64,000 nt of DNA from Cladopsammia gracilis. Taxonomy: Eukaryota; Cnidaria; Anthozoa; Scleractinia; Dendrophylliidae. Position 1 is the stretch's first letter. Every line of letters starts with the position of its first letter. Of this stretch, positions 21,885 to 33,851 are shown piece after piece. The stretch is from positions 447,501 to 511,500 of the forward strand of contig JAJGOT010000002.1 in the NCBI GenBank assembly GCA_022457155.1. The letters are read 5' to 3'. Made by a program: the position numbers and the translations under genes. The notes beneath the pieces are model-generated. The model made no database searches, was not told the DNA's origin, and saw only the letters and a list, made by a program, of their open reading frames with translations.

Positions 21885-22376
21885 CTGTCATTATCATACC
21901 ATCTTGGCAGTGGTCCTGTTGCTCATCACCATTTCATTTTCCTGATGTTGCTGTTTCAAGGCCATGTTGCCTGTTGGAATATACCCCAACATGGCCTCCT
22001 TAATTGGTTGGAAGGCAGCTGGACCATTTTGAACAATGAGCAGGCCTATATCAACATCGGGGTGGTGCTGTATCTTATCTGCGATGCGAGATAAATGTTT
22101 CCATTGACTGGCTATTTGGGGTGTGGCAATATCCTTATGTGAGGCAGGAATGTACTCTCGTAAGTATGCGAACAGGACTTTGATTGGTGCATATATTTAT
22201 TTTCTAAGTCTTGAATGGACAATCAAGTTACTTTCTTGGTTCTAATAGTGTTTGAGGTAACCATCATGTTATCTTGTAGGTCGACCTCTGGTGCATCTTC
22301 TTCCAGTTGTTCTAGTAAAGTGTCAGAGATGAACACATCAGTGAATTGGTCATCTAGGACTGCATAATAGTCCAGT
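21885..22376 (-). pseudogene. BEL/Pao-type retrotransposon pol fragment (protease to RT linker)
   Basis: Minus-strand translation gives 'DVFISDTLLEQLEEDAPEV', then after a frame change 'FAYLREYIPASHKDIATPQI', 'WKHLSRIADKIQHHPDVDIG', and 'LLIVQNGPAAFQPIKE'. The sequence 'AYxxEYIP...W.HL..IA..I....DVDIGLLI' is the characteristic segment around the retropepsin domain of BEL/Pao elements, just before their RT. The frame ends at a TGA near 21888 without reaching an RT. Neither LTR is visible. Confidence is limited by the short length. Confidence 0.6.
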
Positions 22377-22661
22377 CAATCTGTGGTTTGAAATCAAACT
22401 AATTGCAACAGAATTTATTTATACGTTATGACCAAGGCAAGTGCCCTAAACAACATACTAAGAATCACAAAAAATTCGCTTCAGTGGAACATCTCGAAAT
22501 TAAGCAATAAAGATTTCAAGCTGTTTCCACAGGATACCCACATTGTGTAAAGTGACAAACACAATCAAACTTCTTTTTGAGCAGGGCCTGCACATGTTTT
22601 ATGATGAATTACAACCCTAAAAATATAACAAAATCATTTGGATCAATTTTCAGCCAATTAA

Positions 22662-23259
22662 AGGGGGCTGTCTGGTTGGATTTTTTGTCAATTTTCGGTC
22701 CTCCAACCATTTTTTGGCTTTCACTTAAAAAGAGTATGTTAACCTATCTACTTTAAGGCTTTGAAGTCTTTTTCTGAATTGACCTGGAGTCTGCCCCTAC
22801 CCATTTAATATTTGACCAATTGTTATGAAATTTAGCACAGTCTTAGGGGTGAAAGCAATGATCCTATGGAGCAAAATTGGATTAAGTTAAATAATCGAGG
22901 AGACATTTGCTCTGCATCTATATAAGGAAGTATTTGGTTGCCATGGCAACACCTATAACCTAATCCCGAATCTGTTATATAGGATCATAGTGCAATCCAT
23001 GTTAGTTATGCCTGGAAAGTGCAAACCATTTTCAATGAATTCTGTACAAAAAAGTATGGGGGCAGACAGCTACCCTCAACAAAGAATGTCAAATTCAATA
23101 GTTAATTATTAACTATCTTTTAACCACTTCATCTCAAATTACATTTTCCTGAGAGGAGGCTCTGATGTAAATTTCATTGATTTTTATAAAATTATTACAG
23201 ATCTTTGCTTCTTCAAAGTTGCTTACAACATTGCCCTGAAATTTGACTAGACTGCCCCC
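22662..23259. mobile_element. TTAA-flanked MITE
   Basis: Ends read AGGGGGCTGTCTGG at the left and, inverted, GGGGGCAGTCTAG at the right; each is flanked by TTAA (22658-22661 and 23260-23263). The 600-bp interior is non-coding. Terminal sequence differs from the two other TTAA elements in the window, so at least three TTAA-type families are represented. Confidence 0.75.
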
Positions 23260-23263
23260 TTAA

Positions 23264-23868
23264 CTAGCCAATATTGCTGTGATTGCTTTTTGGCCATGTT
23301 TTTTTTTGTTGTATTGAACTGTAGGTTTCTTAAACATGTTCAGATTGCACGAATATGCACTTCAACCAAACTTTTCTGCTTCATTCATTTTACTACTAAT
23401 TTTAAACGTAAGTCAATGGCATCAACAAAAATTGTTTTCAGAACTACACTCACCCAGACATTCACTCTAGACAAACAACCGTTTATCCGTTATAGAGGAA
23501 TAACGTATATTTACCATCAGTTTGTCTTGTTTATTCCACGTTTTCCTGTTTCAGTCGGTGTTGTGAGAAAAAGATTCTGGCTGCTATTACAGACACAAAA
23601 AACTTACAATTTACATTAAATTTTGGAGTGGGGGAGCTTAATAGAGGGATGGGGCTTATTAATATTTTTATCCCTGTAAAGTAGGGAGGGGGGCAAGAAT
23701 ACAGTACTTTTATAAATAACAATACAAAAAATACCCTAAAATGTAACAAATTTTTACTTCAAAGTATATAAATAACTTAGTTTTACAAGCATAAATCTAA
23801 TGTATTTTTGAGTAACCTCACAAATGTTGTATGTAAATATATAAATATCTATTTTGAATTAAATTCAC
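23264..23868. other. Anonymous AT-rich sequence upstream of the LINE
   Basis: A 109-codon plus frame (23290-23619) lacks motifs. Nothing else seen. Confidence 0.35.
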
Positions 23869-23883
23869 AAACTATATACACTG
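23869..23883 (+). repeat. Target-site duplication, 5' copy
   Basis: 'aaactatatacactg', identical to 29405-29419 beyond the poly(A) tail of the LINE. The leading A residues are ambiguous with the tail. Confidence 0.9.
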
Positions 23884-24029
23884 GAGAGCCTGGAAGCTAA
23901 GATGGCAACCGGACGCTCTTCTATCGCGTCCGCTTAGTTTTGTCGAAGAAGGCGCCTCTCCAGCTTTTTTTTTCCATCTATAATCTGTGTAGCACTTGCA
24001 GAACATGTAATTAATCTTCTTAAACGTAA

Positions 24030-24926
24030 ATGCCTGCAAAGAAGAACAAAAGAAAAGATCGTGGCTCAACAGAAGAAGAATCAAGTGCGGCCAAGAAATC
24101 TAATATGGCGGCTGATGAAAGTCCTAATATTGAAGAAGCGTTTCGTTCGATTAATGAACAAGAAGCACCAAGTCTCCTTGAAATCAAGCAGCTACTGATA
24201 GAGATCCAGTTCCAAATAGCGTCAGTCCTAAAGGAAAATATAACGCTGAAGAAGGACATCCAAGACATGAAAGACTCTGCTAACTTCAACGAGAAAGAAA
24301 TCAAAGATTTGAAAGAGACGCTGAAAAAGGCCAAAGATGAAAACAAAACCTTAAAGATTTCGCTAGAGTCGACGAGGAATGAGCTAGGAAAAGCCAAAAA
24401 GAATTTGGAAAAACAAATGGAAGAATCCGATCGAATGTGGGGTGAACTAGACGATTTAGAACAATACACAAGAAAAAATTCCCTAGAAATCTGCGGCATA
24501 CCTCAGGACGCCTACTCTGACACTGAGATGGCCGTTATTAAAGTCGCCGAAGCCTTGAACATCACGATAGAGTCCGAAGATATCGAAATTTCTCATAAGC
24601 TGAAGCGTGGATCTGGAAAAGCCATTATTGTCAAATTCTGCAACCACAAGGTGAAGTCCAAGTTTTACAAGGAACGTATTAAACTAAAGCACGTTAAAAT
24701 CTCGGATATATTTCCTAGTTATCCTTCCACTAGACAACAACAACGCATATTTGTCAATGAGAATCTTACAGCCTACAGGAGAAAACTTGTAAGTGAAGCT
24801 AACAAACGAAGGCAAGATGGAACACTTCTCAGTGTTTGGACATTAGATGGTAAGGTTTATGTTAAGACCTCGCCCGATGGTTCTCCTGTAAGAATTTCCA
24901 CTGAAGATGATTTAGATAACTTATAA
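24030..24926 (+). CDS. L1/Tx1-like ORF1 protein
   Basis: 298 residues, intact. A basic, Ser/Glu-rich head ('MPAKKNKRKDRGSTEEE') is followed by a long coiled coil (about residues 60-140, 'KDIQDMKDSANFNEKEIKDL' and heptad-like Leu/Ile/Lys spacing), which in ORF1 proteins mediates trimerisation. An RRM-like core starts at 'DLEQYTRKNSLEICGI' and contains 'EISHKLKRGSGKAIIVKF'; the C-terminal domain has 'RIFVNENLTAYRRKL' and ends 'ISTEDDLDNL'. The protein coats the element RNA and acts as chaperone in retrotransposition. The start is the first ATG in the frame and follows about 145 bp of leader. Confidence 0.9.
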   Translation: MPAKKNKRKDRGSTEEESSAAKKSNMAADESPNIEEAFRSINEQEAPSLLEIKQLLIEIQFQIASVLKENITLKKDIQDMKDSANFNEKEIKDLKETLKKAKDENKTLKISLESTRNELGKAKKNLEKQMEESDRMWGELDDLEQYTRKNSLEICGIPQDAYSDTEMAVIKVAEALNITIESEDIEISHKLKRGSGKAIIVKFCNHKVKSKFYKERIKLKHVKISDIFPSYPSTRQQQRIFVNENLTAYRRKLVSEANKRRQDGTLLSVWTLDGKVYVKTSPDGSPVRISTEDDLDNL

Positions 24927-25266
24927 TTTAAATGATCAGCAAGCCAAATTCTATTGTGTCTAGGCTGGAGAGAAAGCGCCTCTTTAAATTTAAGAGCTGC
25001 TTTCAACTAAAAACTTAGTTTCTTCTCGCTTTAAAATTATTTTAACTCTAACTAGCCTTCTGTCAGGACTTTTATAAACTGACAGTGTCTTCTTATTTAA
25101 TTTAATTCTTCTTATTATTCTATAGATTTATTTATTTACTACCGTAGTACACATAGTCTAATTTGCTTAATTTCTTTAATGCCTAAGTTTCGCTTTATTT
25201 TTTTGACACGTCACACACATGCTATACTGAGGCACGCATATTTTTCTCTAGAAAATAATACAAGGC

Positions 25267-28200
25267 ATGAAATTGCGCTGCACAATGGACTTGAAAATAT
25301 TTTCTTTGAACGTTAGGGGACTTAGGGATGGCTCTAAAAGAAGAGAGCTATTTAATTGGCTCCGGAAAAAGGAAGCATCAATTTGTATGCTACAAGAAGT
25401 TCACTGCATCGATAAAACAAATCACTTGTGGAAAGCAGAATGGGGTTACGAAACCGTTTTCACCTCTTATGAAAGCAACAAAGCAGGTGTCTGTTTTCTT
25501 TTCAATAATAACTTTAATTTACAATTCAAAAGAGTTTATATAGACCCCTTGGGGAGGTTCATTATCTGCGACATCAAAGCCAACGAAAAATTGTTGACTC
25601 TCGCTAACATATACGCTCCAAACGAAGACAACCCTGCCTTTTTTCAAAACTTTTCTGATCATCTTTTAGACTTTAAATGCGAAGACATAATTATAGGTGG
25701 AGACTTCAATCTTGTACTGGACATTAACAAAGACAAAAAGGGTGGTGTTGCAAAAACCCATCAAAATAGTCTAAAGATTATTAACGAAATTAAAGAAAAT
25801 TTCGACCTGGTTGACGTTTGGAGAATATTTAATCCAGATGAAAAAAGATATACGTGGAGACAACGGCAACCAACGGTTCAATGTAGACTTGATTTCTTTT
25901 TAGTAAGTCAAAGCTTATTAGGTAACGTCACTCTTGCCGATATTATTCCAGGTTATAAAACCGATCATTCCATGATCACTATAAATCTGTCCCTTCATAC
26001 AAACCAAAGAGGTCCGGGGTTTTGGAAATTGAACACCTCGTATCTTACCGAAACGGGGTATGTCAACCTTATTAAATCAACAATCACGAACGTTCAAAAT
26101 GAATATAAAGAAGACGACTCGGTTAACCCTGCATTACTTTGGGACATGATTAAACTGAAAATAAGAGAAACATCGCTATTTTACGCCAGAAACAAGTCTA
26201 AACAAACTAGAGAACGCGAGGCTGAATTAGAAAAGATGATATCGAAACTAGAAAAAGATATAGATCAAGAGTCTAACGAATCACGAAATCACGATCTTTT
26301 AGAACAACTTAGTGATCTAAGAAGTGAACGAGACAAGATTATTGAACATCGAACAAAAGGCGCTATCCTAAGATCGAAAATTAGATGGTATAATGAGGGA
26401 GAAAAAAATACCAAATATTTTCTAAATCTTGAAAATAGACACTGCAAACAAGGAACCATAAGCCAGATAAAACAAGATGCTAACAACTATGTTACCTCAG
26501 ATCAGGAAATACTAGCCGAGTGCCAGTCTTTCTATAAGAATTTATATACTACAAACGTAAGCTCACACTCGTTAATCGATTCATCTGACTTCTTCAGCCA
26601 TGAAAATGACACGATCCTAAACGAGGAAGAACAAAATAACTGCGAAGGCCCTTTAACAGAAACGGAATGCCTTGCAGCTCTAAGAACTATGGAAAATGGG
26701 AAAACACCCGGCTCTGACGGGTTACCAGCTGAATTTTATCAGGTTTTCTGGAAAGATATATCCAAAATACTTATAAGAGCACTCAACGTTTCATACGATA
26801 CGGGTCAACTGTCCATTACTCAGAGAAGGGGTATTATCAAACTCATTCCCAAGAAAGACGCAGATCCGCACTTCATCAAAAACTGGAGGCCATTAACCCT
26901 TCTCAACTGTGATTATAAACTAGCTGCAAAGTCTATTGCAAATCGCCTGAAAAATGTTCTTCCCGATTTAATCAGCTATGACCAGACTGGATTTATTAAA
27001 GGCAGATTTATAGGTGAAAACGTTAGGCTTATAGACAGCGTTATTCGTTTCGCCAAAGAAAAAAATATTCCCGGACTGCTCTTATTTCTTGATTTTGAAA
27101 AAGCGTTTGATACGATAGAATGGCCTTTCGTTACAAAAACGCTTCAATATTTTGGTTTTGGTCCTACTTTGATAAACTGGGTAAAGTGTTTTTACAGTAA
27201 CATAGAAAGCTGCGTCTTGAATAATGGATGGACGAGTAGTTTTTTTAAAATCGAAAGAGGAGTTAGGCAAGGTTGCCCTTTATCTCCTTATCTCTTTATT
27301 CTATCGGTGGAAATTCTAGCCAAATTAATTAGACAAAATCAAAACATTAAGGGAATCCGTGTGAATCAGGAAGAAATTAAACTAAGTCAATACGCAGACG
27401 ACACGACTTTAATACTCGACGGCTCACAACAGACACTATCGACCGCCCTTAGTATACTCGATGACTTCGGCAAGACCTCTGGTCTCAAGCTTAACAGCAA
27501 GAAAACAGAAGCCCTCTGGATCGGTTTGAAAAGCGGTAGTAATGAAATTCTTGCTCCTGAAAGAAATTTTAGATGGAAAAAAGATCAAGTGAAATCTCTT
27601 GGCATACAGTTTTCCATAGACCCTGACACTACTGCCTTCTTAAATTATAAGGAAAAATTGGAAAAAATAAGAATCATACTTAACAACTGGAAATACCGCA
27701 GACTAACCTTAACTGGGAAAATCGTAGTACTAAAAAGCTTAATAGCTTCTCAAATTGTCTACATTTCTGCGTCTCTCTGCACAAACGAGTCCATAATCAA
27801 AGAGATAAATAAGCTATTTTACCTGTTTCTATGGAATGGAAAAACTGATAAAATAAAACGTGACATAATGGTAAATAACTACCCAGACGGTGGTCTCAAA
27901 ATGATTGATATACATTCTTTTAACAAGGCCTTGAAGGTATCATGGATTAAAAAATATTTGGATACTGACAATCATGGCAAATGGAAATTGTTTTTTTGAC
28001 ATTCACCTTAAGAAGTTTGGCTATGGCCTCCTTTTTACAGGCAACCTTAATGAAAAAGATACAAATAAGATTTTTAATACAACAGACAATTTCTTAAAAG
28101 AACTTCTTTTAATTTGGTCAGAAACAAATTTTGAAGAGCAATTAACATCTGAAAAGCAGTTTCTTGAAAATAGTCTATGGTTCAACTCTTTGGTGCGAAT

Positions 28201-29062
28201 TAACAACGCCCCAATTTTCTACAAGGAATGGGAATGTAGAGGTATCAGGAAAATAAAACACTTAAAAGATAGTAATAATAATTTTTTCACCTTTCAAGAG
28301 CTGCAGAAAAAGTACGGCTTTAAAATCAAGCCCTTAACATATTTAGGACTTATTTCTGCCTTAAAAACTCTCCGGAGAGCAAGTAACCTACGCGACCTCA
28401 CAGATAATGATAATGAATATGAAAGCTTCTTGACCAAATTAATCAAATCTCAAAAATCAAATAGACTTGTGTATGATAAACTTGTTGCGAAGAAGGCCTC
28501 TGCTCCTACCCTCAGCCAACAGAAATGGCTTAAAGACTGTAGTTTGAAGCAAAACGATGTAAACTGGAGCGCTGCTTACCTACTAGCCCCCCAAATCACA
28601 GGAAGCACAAAACTTCGTGAATTCCAGTTTAGACTTCTGCACAGGAGACTACCGACAAATGATTTTTTAACCAAAATGCGAATAAAAGAGAACCCGCAGT
28701 GTTCTTTTTGTCAAAAAGAATGTGAAAAACTAACTCATCTTTTCTGGAGTTGCGATACAACAACACTTTTCTGGGAAAGCGTAATAGCGCGGCTAAGGGC
28801 CTTTCAAATCATTCAAGATCATTTCTCTTTGGATATATCTTTGGCACTTGGCTTAAAACCTGATTCATCAAAATTTCATCACCAAATCAATTTTTGTTTT
28901 CTTGTTGCCAGACACTTCATCTGGCTCTGTAAAATGAAAGATTCTACTCCATCACTCCACGGTTTTCTTAAATACCTTAAATCGATCCACAGTATACATG
29001 TTCACGGAATTGCAAACCAACCCTTACCTAAGGAATGGGTATTCCTAAACGGCATCTCTTAA
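25267..29062 (+). CDS. L1/Tx1-like ORF2: endonuclease-reverse transcriptase, one frameshift
   Basis: Two overlapping frames (25267-27999 and 27974-29062) form one protein of about 1,264 residues, the normal length of L1-type ORF2. The second Met ('MDLKIFSLNVRGL') is the likelier start. Endonuclease: LNVRGL, LQEVH, 'NIYAPN', 'GGDFN' (catalytic Asp and Asn present), 'DFFLVS', 'TDHSMI'. Reverse transcriptase: 'GKTPGSDGLPAEFYQ', 'NWRPLTLLNCDYKL', 'LFLDFEKAFDTI', 'GVRQGCPLSPYLF', catalytic 'YADD' at 27391-27402. The C-terminus carries the zinc knuckle 'CSFCQKECEKLTHLFWSC' (C-x2-C...H-x4-C). The only lesion is one extra T in a run of seven T at 27990-27997, which turns 'LFFD' into a TGA stop. All catalytic residues are intact, so this could be a live copy with a sequencing error, or a very recent mutant. 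Confidence 0.92.
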
Positions 29063-29377
29063 GAATATTTGACTCTTTTGGAGCCATCTCCCTCATGCCC
29101 CTAACACTACTTACTCATGCACAAAAGACCTTTTTAGCTACTTCCATTGTTTAACTGTTATAAAGTCTTTTTCTTCGCCTCACCCCTTATTTTTTTTTAT
29201 TTATTTATTTATCTATTTTATTTTATTTTATTTTATTTTTATTATTGTTTTTTTTTGCAGTTTCTCAATTTCTTTTCTTTATTGTTACTCAACATATGTG
29301 TAGTAAGATATTTTGTTTAAATAACGCCGCTCTTTGTAAGTATCTGTTAATATGTAAGAGGAACACTCAATAAAGGG

Positions 29378-29404
<27 letters not shown>
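29063..29404 (+). other. LINE 3' UTR, polyadenylation signal and poly(A) tail
   Basis: T-rich repeats (ttatttt units) precede AATAAA (29369-29374) and the poly(A) run from about 29379. Confidence 0.8.
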
Positions 29405-29409
<5 letters not shown>

Positions 29410-29557
29410 ATATACACTGTATACAAAGATAAAGTGTTCACAAGTGTAAATATATAAAAAAATTTTTTTTTAATTAGCTCCACAGACTGTACAGACTGTA
29501 GCACATGGGATGTTTCAGTCGTTTTCTGGTGCAAAAATGCTAACAATACAGGAGATT

Positions 29558-30470
29558 TCAGGGTCTAGCTTTCCTGATGTGTTTTTTTAATAGCACTAAA
29601 TATATCAGATGAGCACAATTGACATTTACGACTGCCTGTTTTTGTTTCCAATCCACAGCAACAAAATCCATGAACATAATGTCTTTGGACTCATGAATAT
29701 CCTTGCATTTGTGATACTCAACAGTGGAAGGTTTTTGTTTTCTTAACCAAACTAATCTTATGTAATCATGTTTCAGGACTGATGTCCATCTGGCAGTCAG
29801 GGTTGCATGTTTTGAAAACTGGGCAATTCTGTGCTTTGCTTCTTGCCCTTGCATTGAGTTCATTCCTAGTCCAACTCCAAATTTCTTAAACAGCAGTTCT
29901 GAGAGAAATGGTATGGCATACCCAACTGTTCAAACTGTTGGTGTAACTTTGTCCAGCAAAAGGAAGCAAGCATTAAAATAATTCCTTCCTCTTGTAAGAC
30001 TGTTGTATTAATACATATTCTGGTGAACCTGCTAGTGGCATTCCTTAGTTGGACTCCCACAAAAGCAAATGTATTAACCATCAAACATTGTTAAGGCGTA
30101 TCTTGCTCTGAACTAATTGCCTTAACTAAACATCAATTTTTGATGCAAAAGTTTACTTTCTTAACAGCCCTTACTGCCCTGCGAAATGCATTTCTTCACT
30201 TTTTATAGAGCCTACTAGCACCTATTTCTTTAAGTGAGGTAGGTGAGAGGCTAATGGGCATTCTGGCAATTTAGAAGGATATGTGCAAGTTGATGGTAAG
30301 CCACTTTTGTCATTGGCATGAGAAAGCAAAATTTTGTATAACTGTTGCCAGGCATTGTTTGCAGAATGCAATGGCTCTTCATACATTTTGTCAACTGGAA
30401 CATATTCTTTCCTGGAATTTAAGCTCTTGATATATAATAGTTTTTCTCTCGTTAGATTCTGCAAGTTTGC
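29558..30470 (-). pseudogene. Unrecognised repeated-family gene relic (possibly transposase-derived)
   Basis: Three minus-strand stretches in successive frames read as one protein: 30222-30464 ('YVPVDKMYEEPLHSANNAWQ', 'LPECPLASHL'), 29866-30084 ('LRNATSRFTRICINTTVLQE', 'GMPYHFSQNCCLRNLELD') and 29558-29863 ('NSMQGQEAKHRIAQFSKHAT', 'VLKHDYIRLVWLRK'). I recall similar sequences as repeated hypothetical proteins in cnidarian genomes but cannot name a family. The 'EPLH' box followed much later by a Glu in 'QGxEAKH' resembles the H and E positions of the family at 57182-62275. Frame changes between all three parts, or introns without clear consensus, suggest a pseudogene. Confidence 0.45.
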
Positions 30471-30474
30471 TTTG

Positions 30475-31175
30475 GGCTAATTCTTCTTTCTTAGTTTTAA
30501 CTTTAGCAGCCTCTGCTACTCTTTACTCATGCATGAAGCAGGATGAGGTAAGGTTTCTGCTCCGTTTTTCTTGTTTTTACTTTCTGTCACGATTTTGCAT
30601 GCAAATTTATGCACGCATATTTTTAAATTGTGCATTTTCCGTTCATAGCTGTGCCCTTTACACTTCCAGCTATTCTAACTTCCGGCAAAACAGCGTCACA
30701 GAAGTGTCACGGTAGCGTCTCCTACAACCCTACTCACGTTACTAATGTTCACGTCAGGTTTATATAACACAGAAGAATGACTGGCTTCATTGTGGTACAT
30801 CCTTCATTTATAAAACATTCAATAGTAATGTGGTTTGCAGGAACGATGACTGAATGAAAGGAGTAACTCTTCTCAATGAAAGACATCTTATCTTATTTAA
30901 AATATTACAATATAAATTGCTTCTTTTCTGACGGTACATTAAAATATAATATCTTGCCAAAGTATTTTATTTTATCGAGGGGACTGTTTTACTGTAGACT
31001 AAGCGACATTATTTTATTTTTAAGTGAGTTATCAGTTTCTTCTGATTCTCGTACAGTGTGCGGTGGCAGGATTGCATGTATATATTTTGCCGGTTGGCCT
31101 CTCATTTTTGTTTGTTTGTTTGTTAATTGTAAGGCTCAAACCTATGCTTGTCAAATAGGCTCAAAATGTCGAACG
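30475..31175. other. Anonymous sequence
   Basis: Open plus frames at 30467-30715 and 30876-31226 carry no motif. The segment 'tgcatgcaaatttatgcacgcata' near 30596 has a relative at about 52528, so a small dispersed repeat is present. Confidence 0.35.
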
Positions 31176-31176
31176 A

Positions 31177-32400
31177 TACAACAACAACAACTTTATTTCA
31201 GTATTCCCAATGCATGCTATTACTGAACCAATTACAATAAGTAAGGAAATTGAAATTACTTAAATTGCAATAAAGAAATCTAGAATAAAAAAATTAATCA
31301 ATTTAATTAAATTTATGTATTGTAAAACAATCATGTCAAGTACTATTTACTATGCTTTGTTCTTGTTTTCATTGCTTGAGTGACAATAGCAGCAGTTAGC
31401 CTGCTAATATATTGATTAGTATTATTCTTGGTTTTCACATGATGTCATGAATTTTAAAAAATATAAACTATACATCCTACAAAGCTGTTTCTAACATGGT
31501 ATGTGGATACAAGTATTAATCTTTCACAGAAAGTTTCACGTTTTCACGTTGTTTTGCTTACGATTCACAAAGGTTTTAAATGTGTCACGCAATTCGTCAC
31601 GCTATTACAGATAAGCCATGAAAATAAACAAAATTGAATCAGCTGCAAGTTATTGTTTGCATTATAAGTGCTTATAACCAGAGTTAATGGAGCTTATAAC
31701 AAATACAATATGTTTTGATTTGATTTTTGGTGCAATTAAGACTGAATTTTTGGCCGCCATCTTTGTGCCCCTCAGTGGGGCACAAAGATGGCCGCTCCAT
31801 ACATTTCTTACTAAAAATGTCTAATACTAGTTTGCTTATAACTCTTGAACGAAATGCTTTGGCGCTTCAAAATTTGGCCAAGATGTGTAGTTTTAAACTC
31901 TCTAATTCCATAAACATTTTGGATTCGAAATCTATTGTTTAATGCTTCTGAATTTTGATATGACGTAAATGAAAGCCAAGAATTAAAAAGAGATGAAAGC
32001 TCATGATAATCGAAATTTTTAAATAATCTATTTTGTTTAATAATTTGGTCAAAAAAGGTAAAAAAGTGCATTTCATTTTCAACTGAATCAAGTGTACAGT
32101 GGGTGCAAGTTCTAACTAAAGGTGTTCAGGAGTTTAAGGGATTGTAATTTGACCATTTTCAATTCTTTAATATGGTGTGATTCCCTATCCTGAATTTAGA
32201 AGTAATTTTTCTATATTTGGGATTTTTGATATGGTTAATAAAATCGGAGTATTTCGTTTTACTTTTAAAGATCGAATAAAATGTAAGTTTTTTATTTGCA
32301 TTAATTAGATTGAGTTCGTGAATTTTTAGACGTGTAAAAATATTCTGTTTTGCTTTTGACAAGAAAAAAGATGGGTTGCCTAGTTTATCGCAGTCATCTA
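31177..32400 (-). pseudogene. LINE 3' part: ORF2 C-terminus, 3' UTR and (GTT)n tail
   Basis: In one minus-strand frame (31811-32400, broken by two stops) the translation reads 'NPKYRKITSKFRIGNHTILK', then 'RTCTHCTLDSVENEMHFFTF'. The pattern C-x2-C...E-x2-H-F is the C-terminal zinc knuckle found after the RT in many non-LTR elements. The strand runs into a 3' UTR that ends at 31177-31196 with 'aaataaagttgttgttgttg', a polyadenylation-like signal fused to a GTT microsatellite tail. The RT itself is missing, so the copy is 5' truncated. Confidence 0.62.
31750..31796. repeat. Short perfect hairpin with two YY1-like cores
   Basis: 'ggccgccatctttgtgcccc' is followed after 'tcagt' by its complement, ending 'aaagatggccg'. 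It lies in the LINE 3' UTR. The AAGATGGC core on each arm resembles a YY1 site, but the palindrome more likely marks a small insertion. Confidence 0.6.
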
Positions 32401-33840
32401 AATATTGAAGTTTGTACAGAAAGAATCAATCTTATCTGTTTTATTTTCTTGAGCCATATTATCATTAGAAATGATTAAGCAGAGTTTTGCAATACTGTCA
32501 TTGGTTGATTTTCCAGGTCAAACAAACCAGTGTCAAACAGGTTTCAGTGAGGTTCGGGTTTTGGTCCACTTTTGTGTTAACTTTTTTAGGCCCAGATTTG
32601 TGCCCGATTTAGTCTCCGCTTAAAGAGATAATTGTGGTACGGATAGTTCTTTAAATTTTTCCCATCGATGGTTTTAAAACAACTTCTTGCAGTTAGTTTT
32701 AGCTCTTGTTATAGTTTATTCTGTTGTTGAGTAGTGACATGGAGCTATTGTATGAAGACAGAACTAAAAACGTCCGTTTTCTCATCATGGCATTACGATC
32801 ACTGCATCTAATAGTATATCCTCTGTACGCGAAGAACAGCTGCACTAGGAGAGTTGTACCAAATGTATCTCAAATTCATTGAGACATACACGAGACTACA
32901 CTACGTATCTTCTGTACAATAAGCATGTAATTCTCGTGAAGTAATGTTGTGCTCCATGCATTCCATAATAATGCAGTAATTCCATAATAACAGAGTAAAT
33001 GGAGTAATGGAGTAAATTAAAAAGCCCACCCGGTTATATACCCATTAATTCCTAACAGAAATTCTTTACAAAACTTTACGTCAAAATGAAATTAACTGAA
33101 AGAACGCTTCTTTGTAACAATATTTTTTGCTTGCCAGCCAAAAAACCCTTATGAAGTTACACAAGCCCAGGGCTTTTTAAGCAGCATTTTACAGTAAAGT
33201 CTGTTTAAAAAAAATCACAAAGAAGTATAAAAAGAGACAGGCCAAACACGACTCCCCCTTTAGAATAGCTTTCCTGAGTAGACCTACGAGATATTTCTCC
33301 CGTTAGATTACCATAAGGCATATATTAGAGTTTCTTTGGCTCAGAGTCGTGTTGCACTAGGTAAATAAGTTTATGTTGTCGCTATGAAAATGTTAGGATC
33401 AGTAAATTTCTTAGTTCGTTATGCAGTGTCTAAGTCTGCGTCGTGCAAGGCTTGTGAAAGAGTATTTCTTCGTCACACTGAGATGTATAAGTGTCTAATA
33501 TCCAAGAATGAAAATACCAAAGATGACCACGACAGCTCGATGAAAAAAGAAAAAAAGATTTAAACATACAGAATTTTTTTATTCTTGCAAAATATATATG
33601 CCATATACCATATTTTAAGATGTCTATGTGGGAATTTCAATGCGAGATCTTAAACGCGCTAAATTTCACTTTCACTGATTTCTAAGTTTCTTGTTTATCG
33701 TCGTCATGGTAATATTGATTTTACTAGACAATATATCTTGCCAAACTTAAATAGCGCTCCGCACAGATGACGTCACGATTTTAGACCCCTCAGGTAGAAG
33801 CGGACAAACAAACCTGCTCTCGACTCTGTTAGTAACGATC
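32401..33840. other. Anonymous sequence
   Basis: No gene. Low-complexity 'gtaatggagtaaa' units near 32965-33015. A CRE-like octamer TGACGTCA lies near 33770, about 80 bp before the ATG of the SAP-domain gene start. Confidence 0.35.
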
Positions 33841-33851
33841 AGACTGGGAAA

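Larger units (their letters stand above)
23884..29404 (+). mobile_element. Full-length L1/Tx1-like LINE with target-site duplication
   Basis: A 5.5-kb plus-strand non-LTR retrotransposon: about 145 bp of 5' UTR, ORF1 (24030-24926), ORF2 (25267-29062 with one frameshift), an AT-rich 3' UTR with AATAAA at 29369-29374, and a poly(A) tail of about 29 bases. The 15-bp sequence 'aaactatatacactg' stands immediately before the 5' end (23869-23883) and again after the poly(A) (29405-29419), so both boundaries are defined. Poly(A) tail, long target duplication and APE endonuclease all fit the L1/Tx1 group. The clean target duplication and intact ORF1 indicate a young insertion. Confidence 0.92.

Noticed and set aside
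24020..24499. Minus-strand 159-codon Ser/Phe-rich frame
   Set aside because: Antisense of the LINE ORF1 coiled coil; reverse complement of Lys/Glu codons gives Phe/Ser-rich translations.
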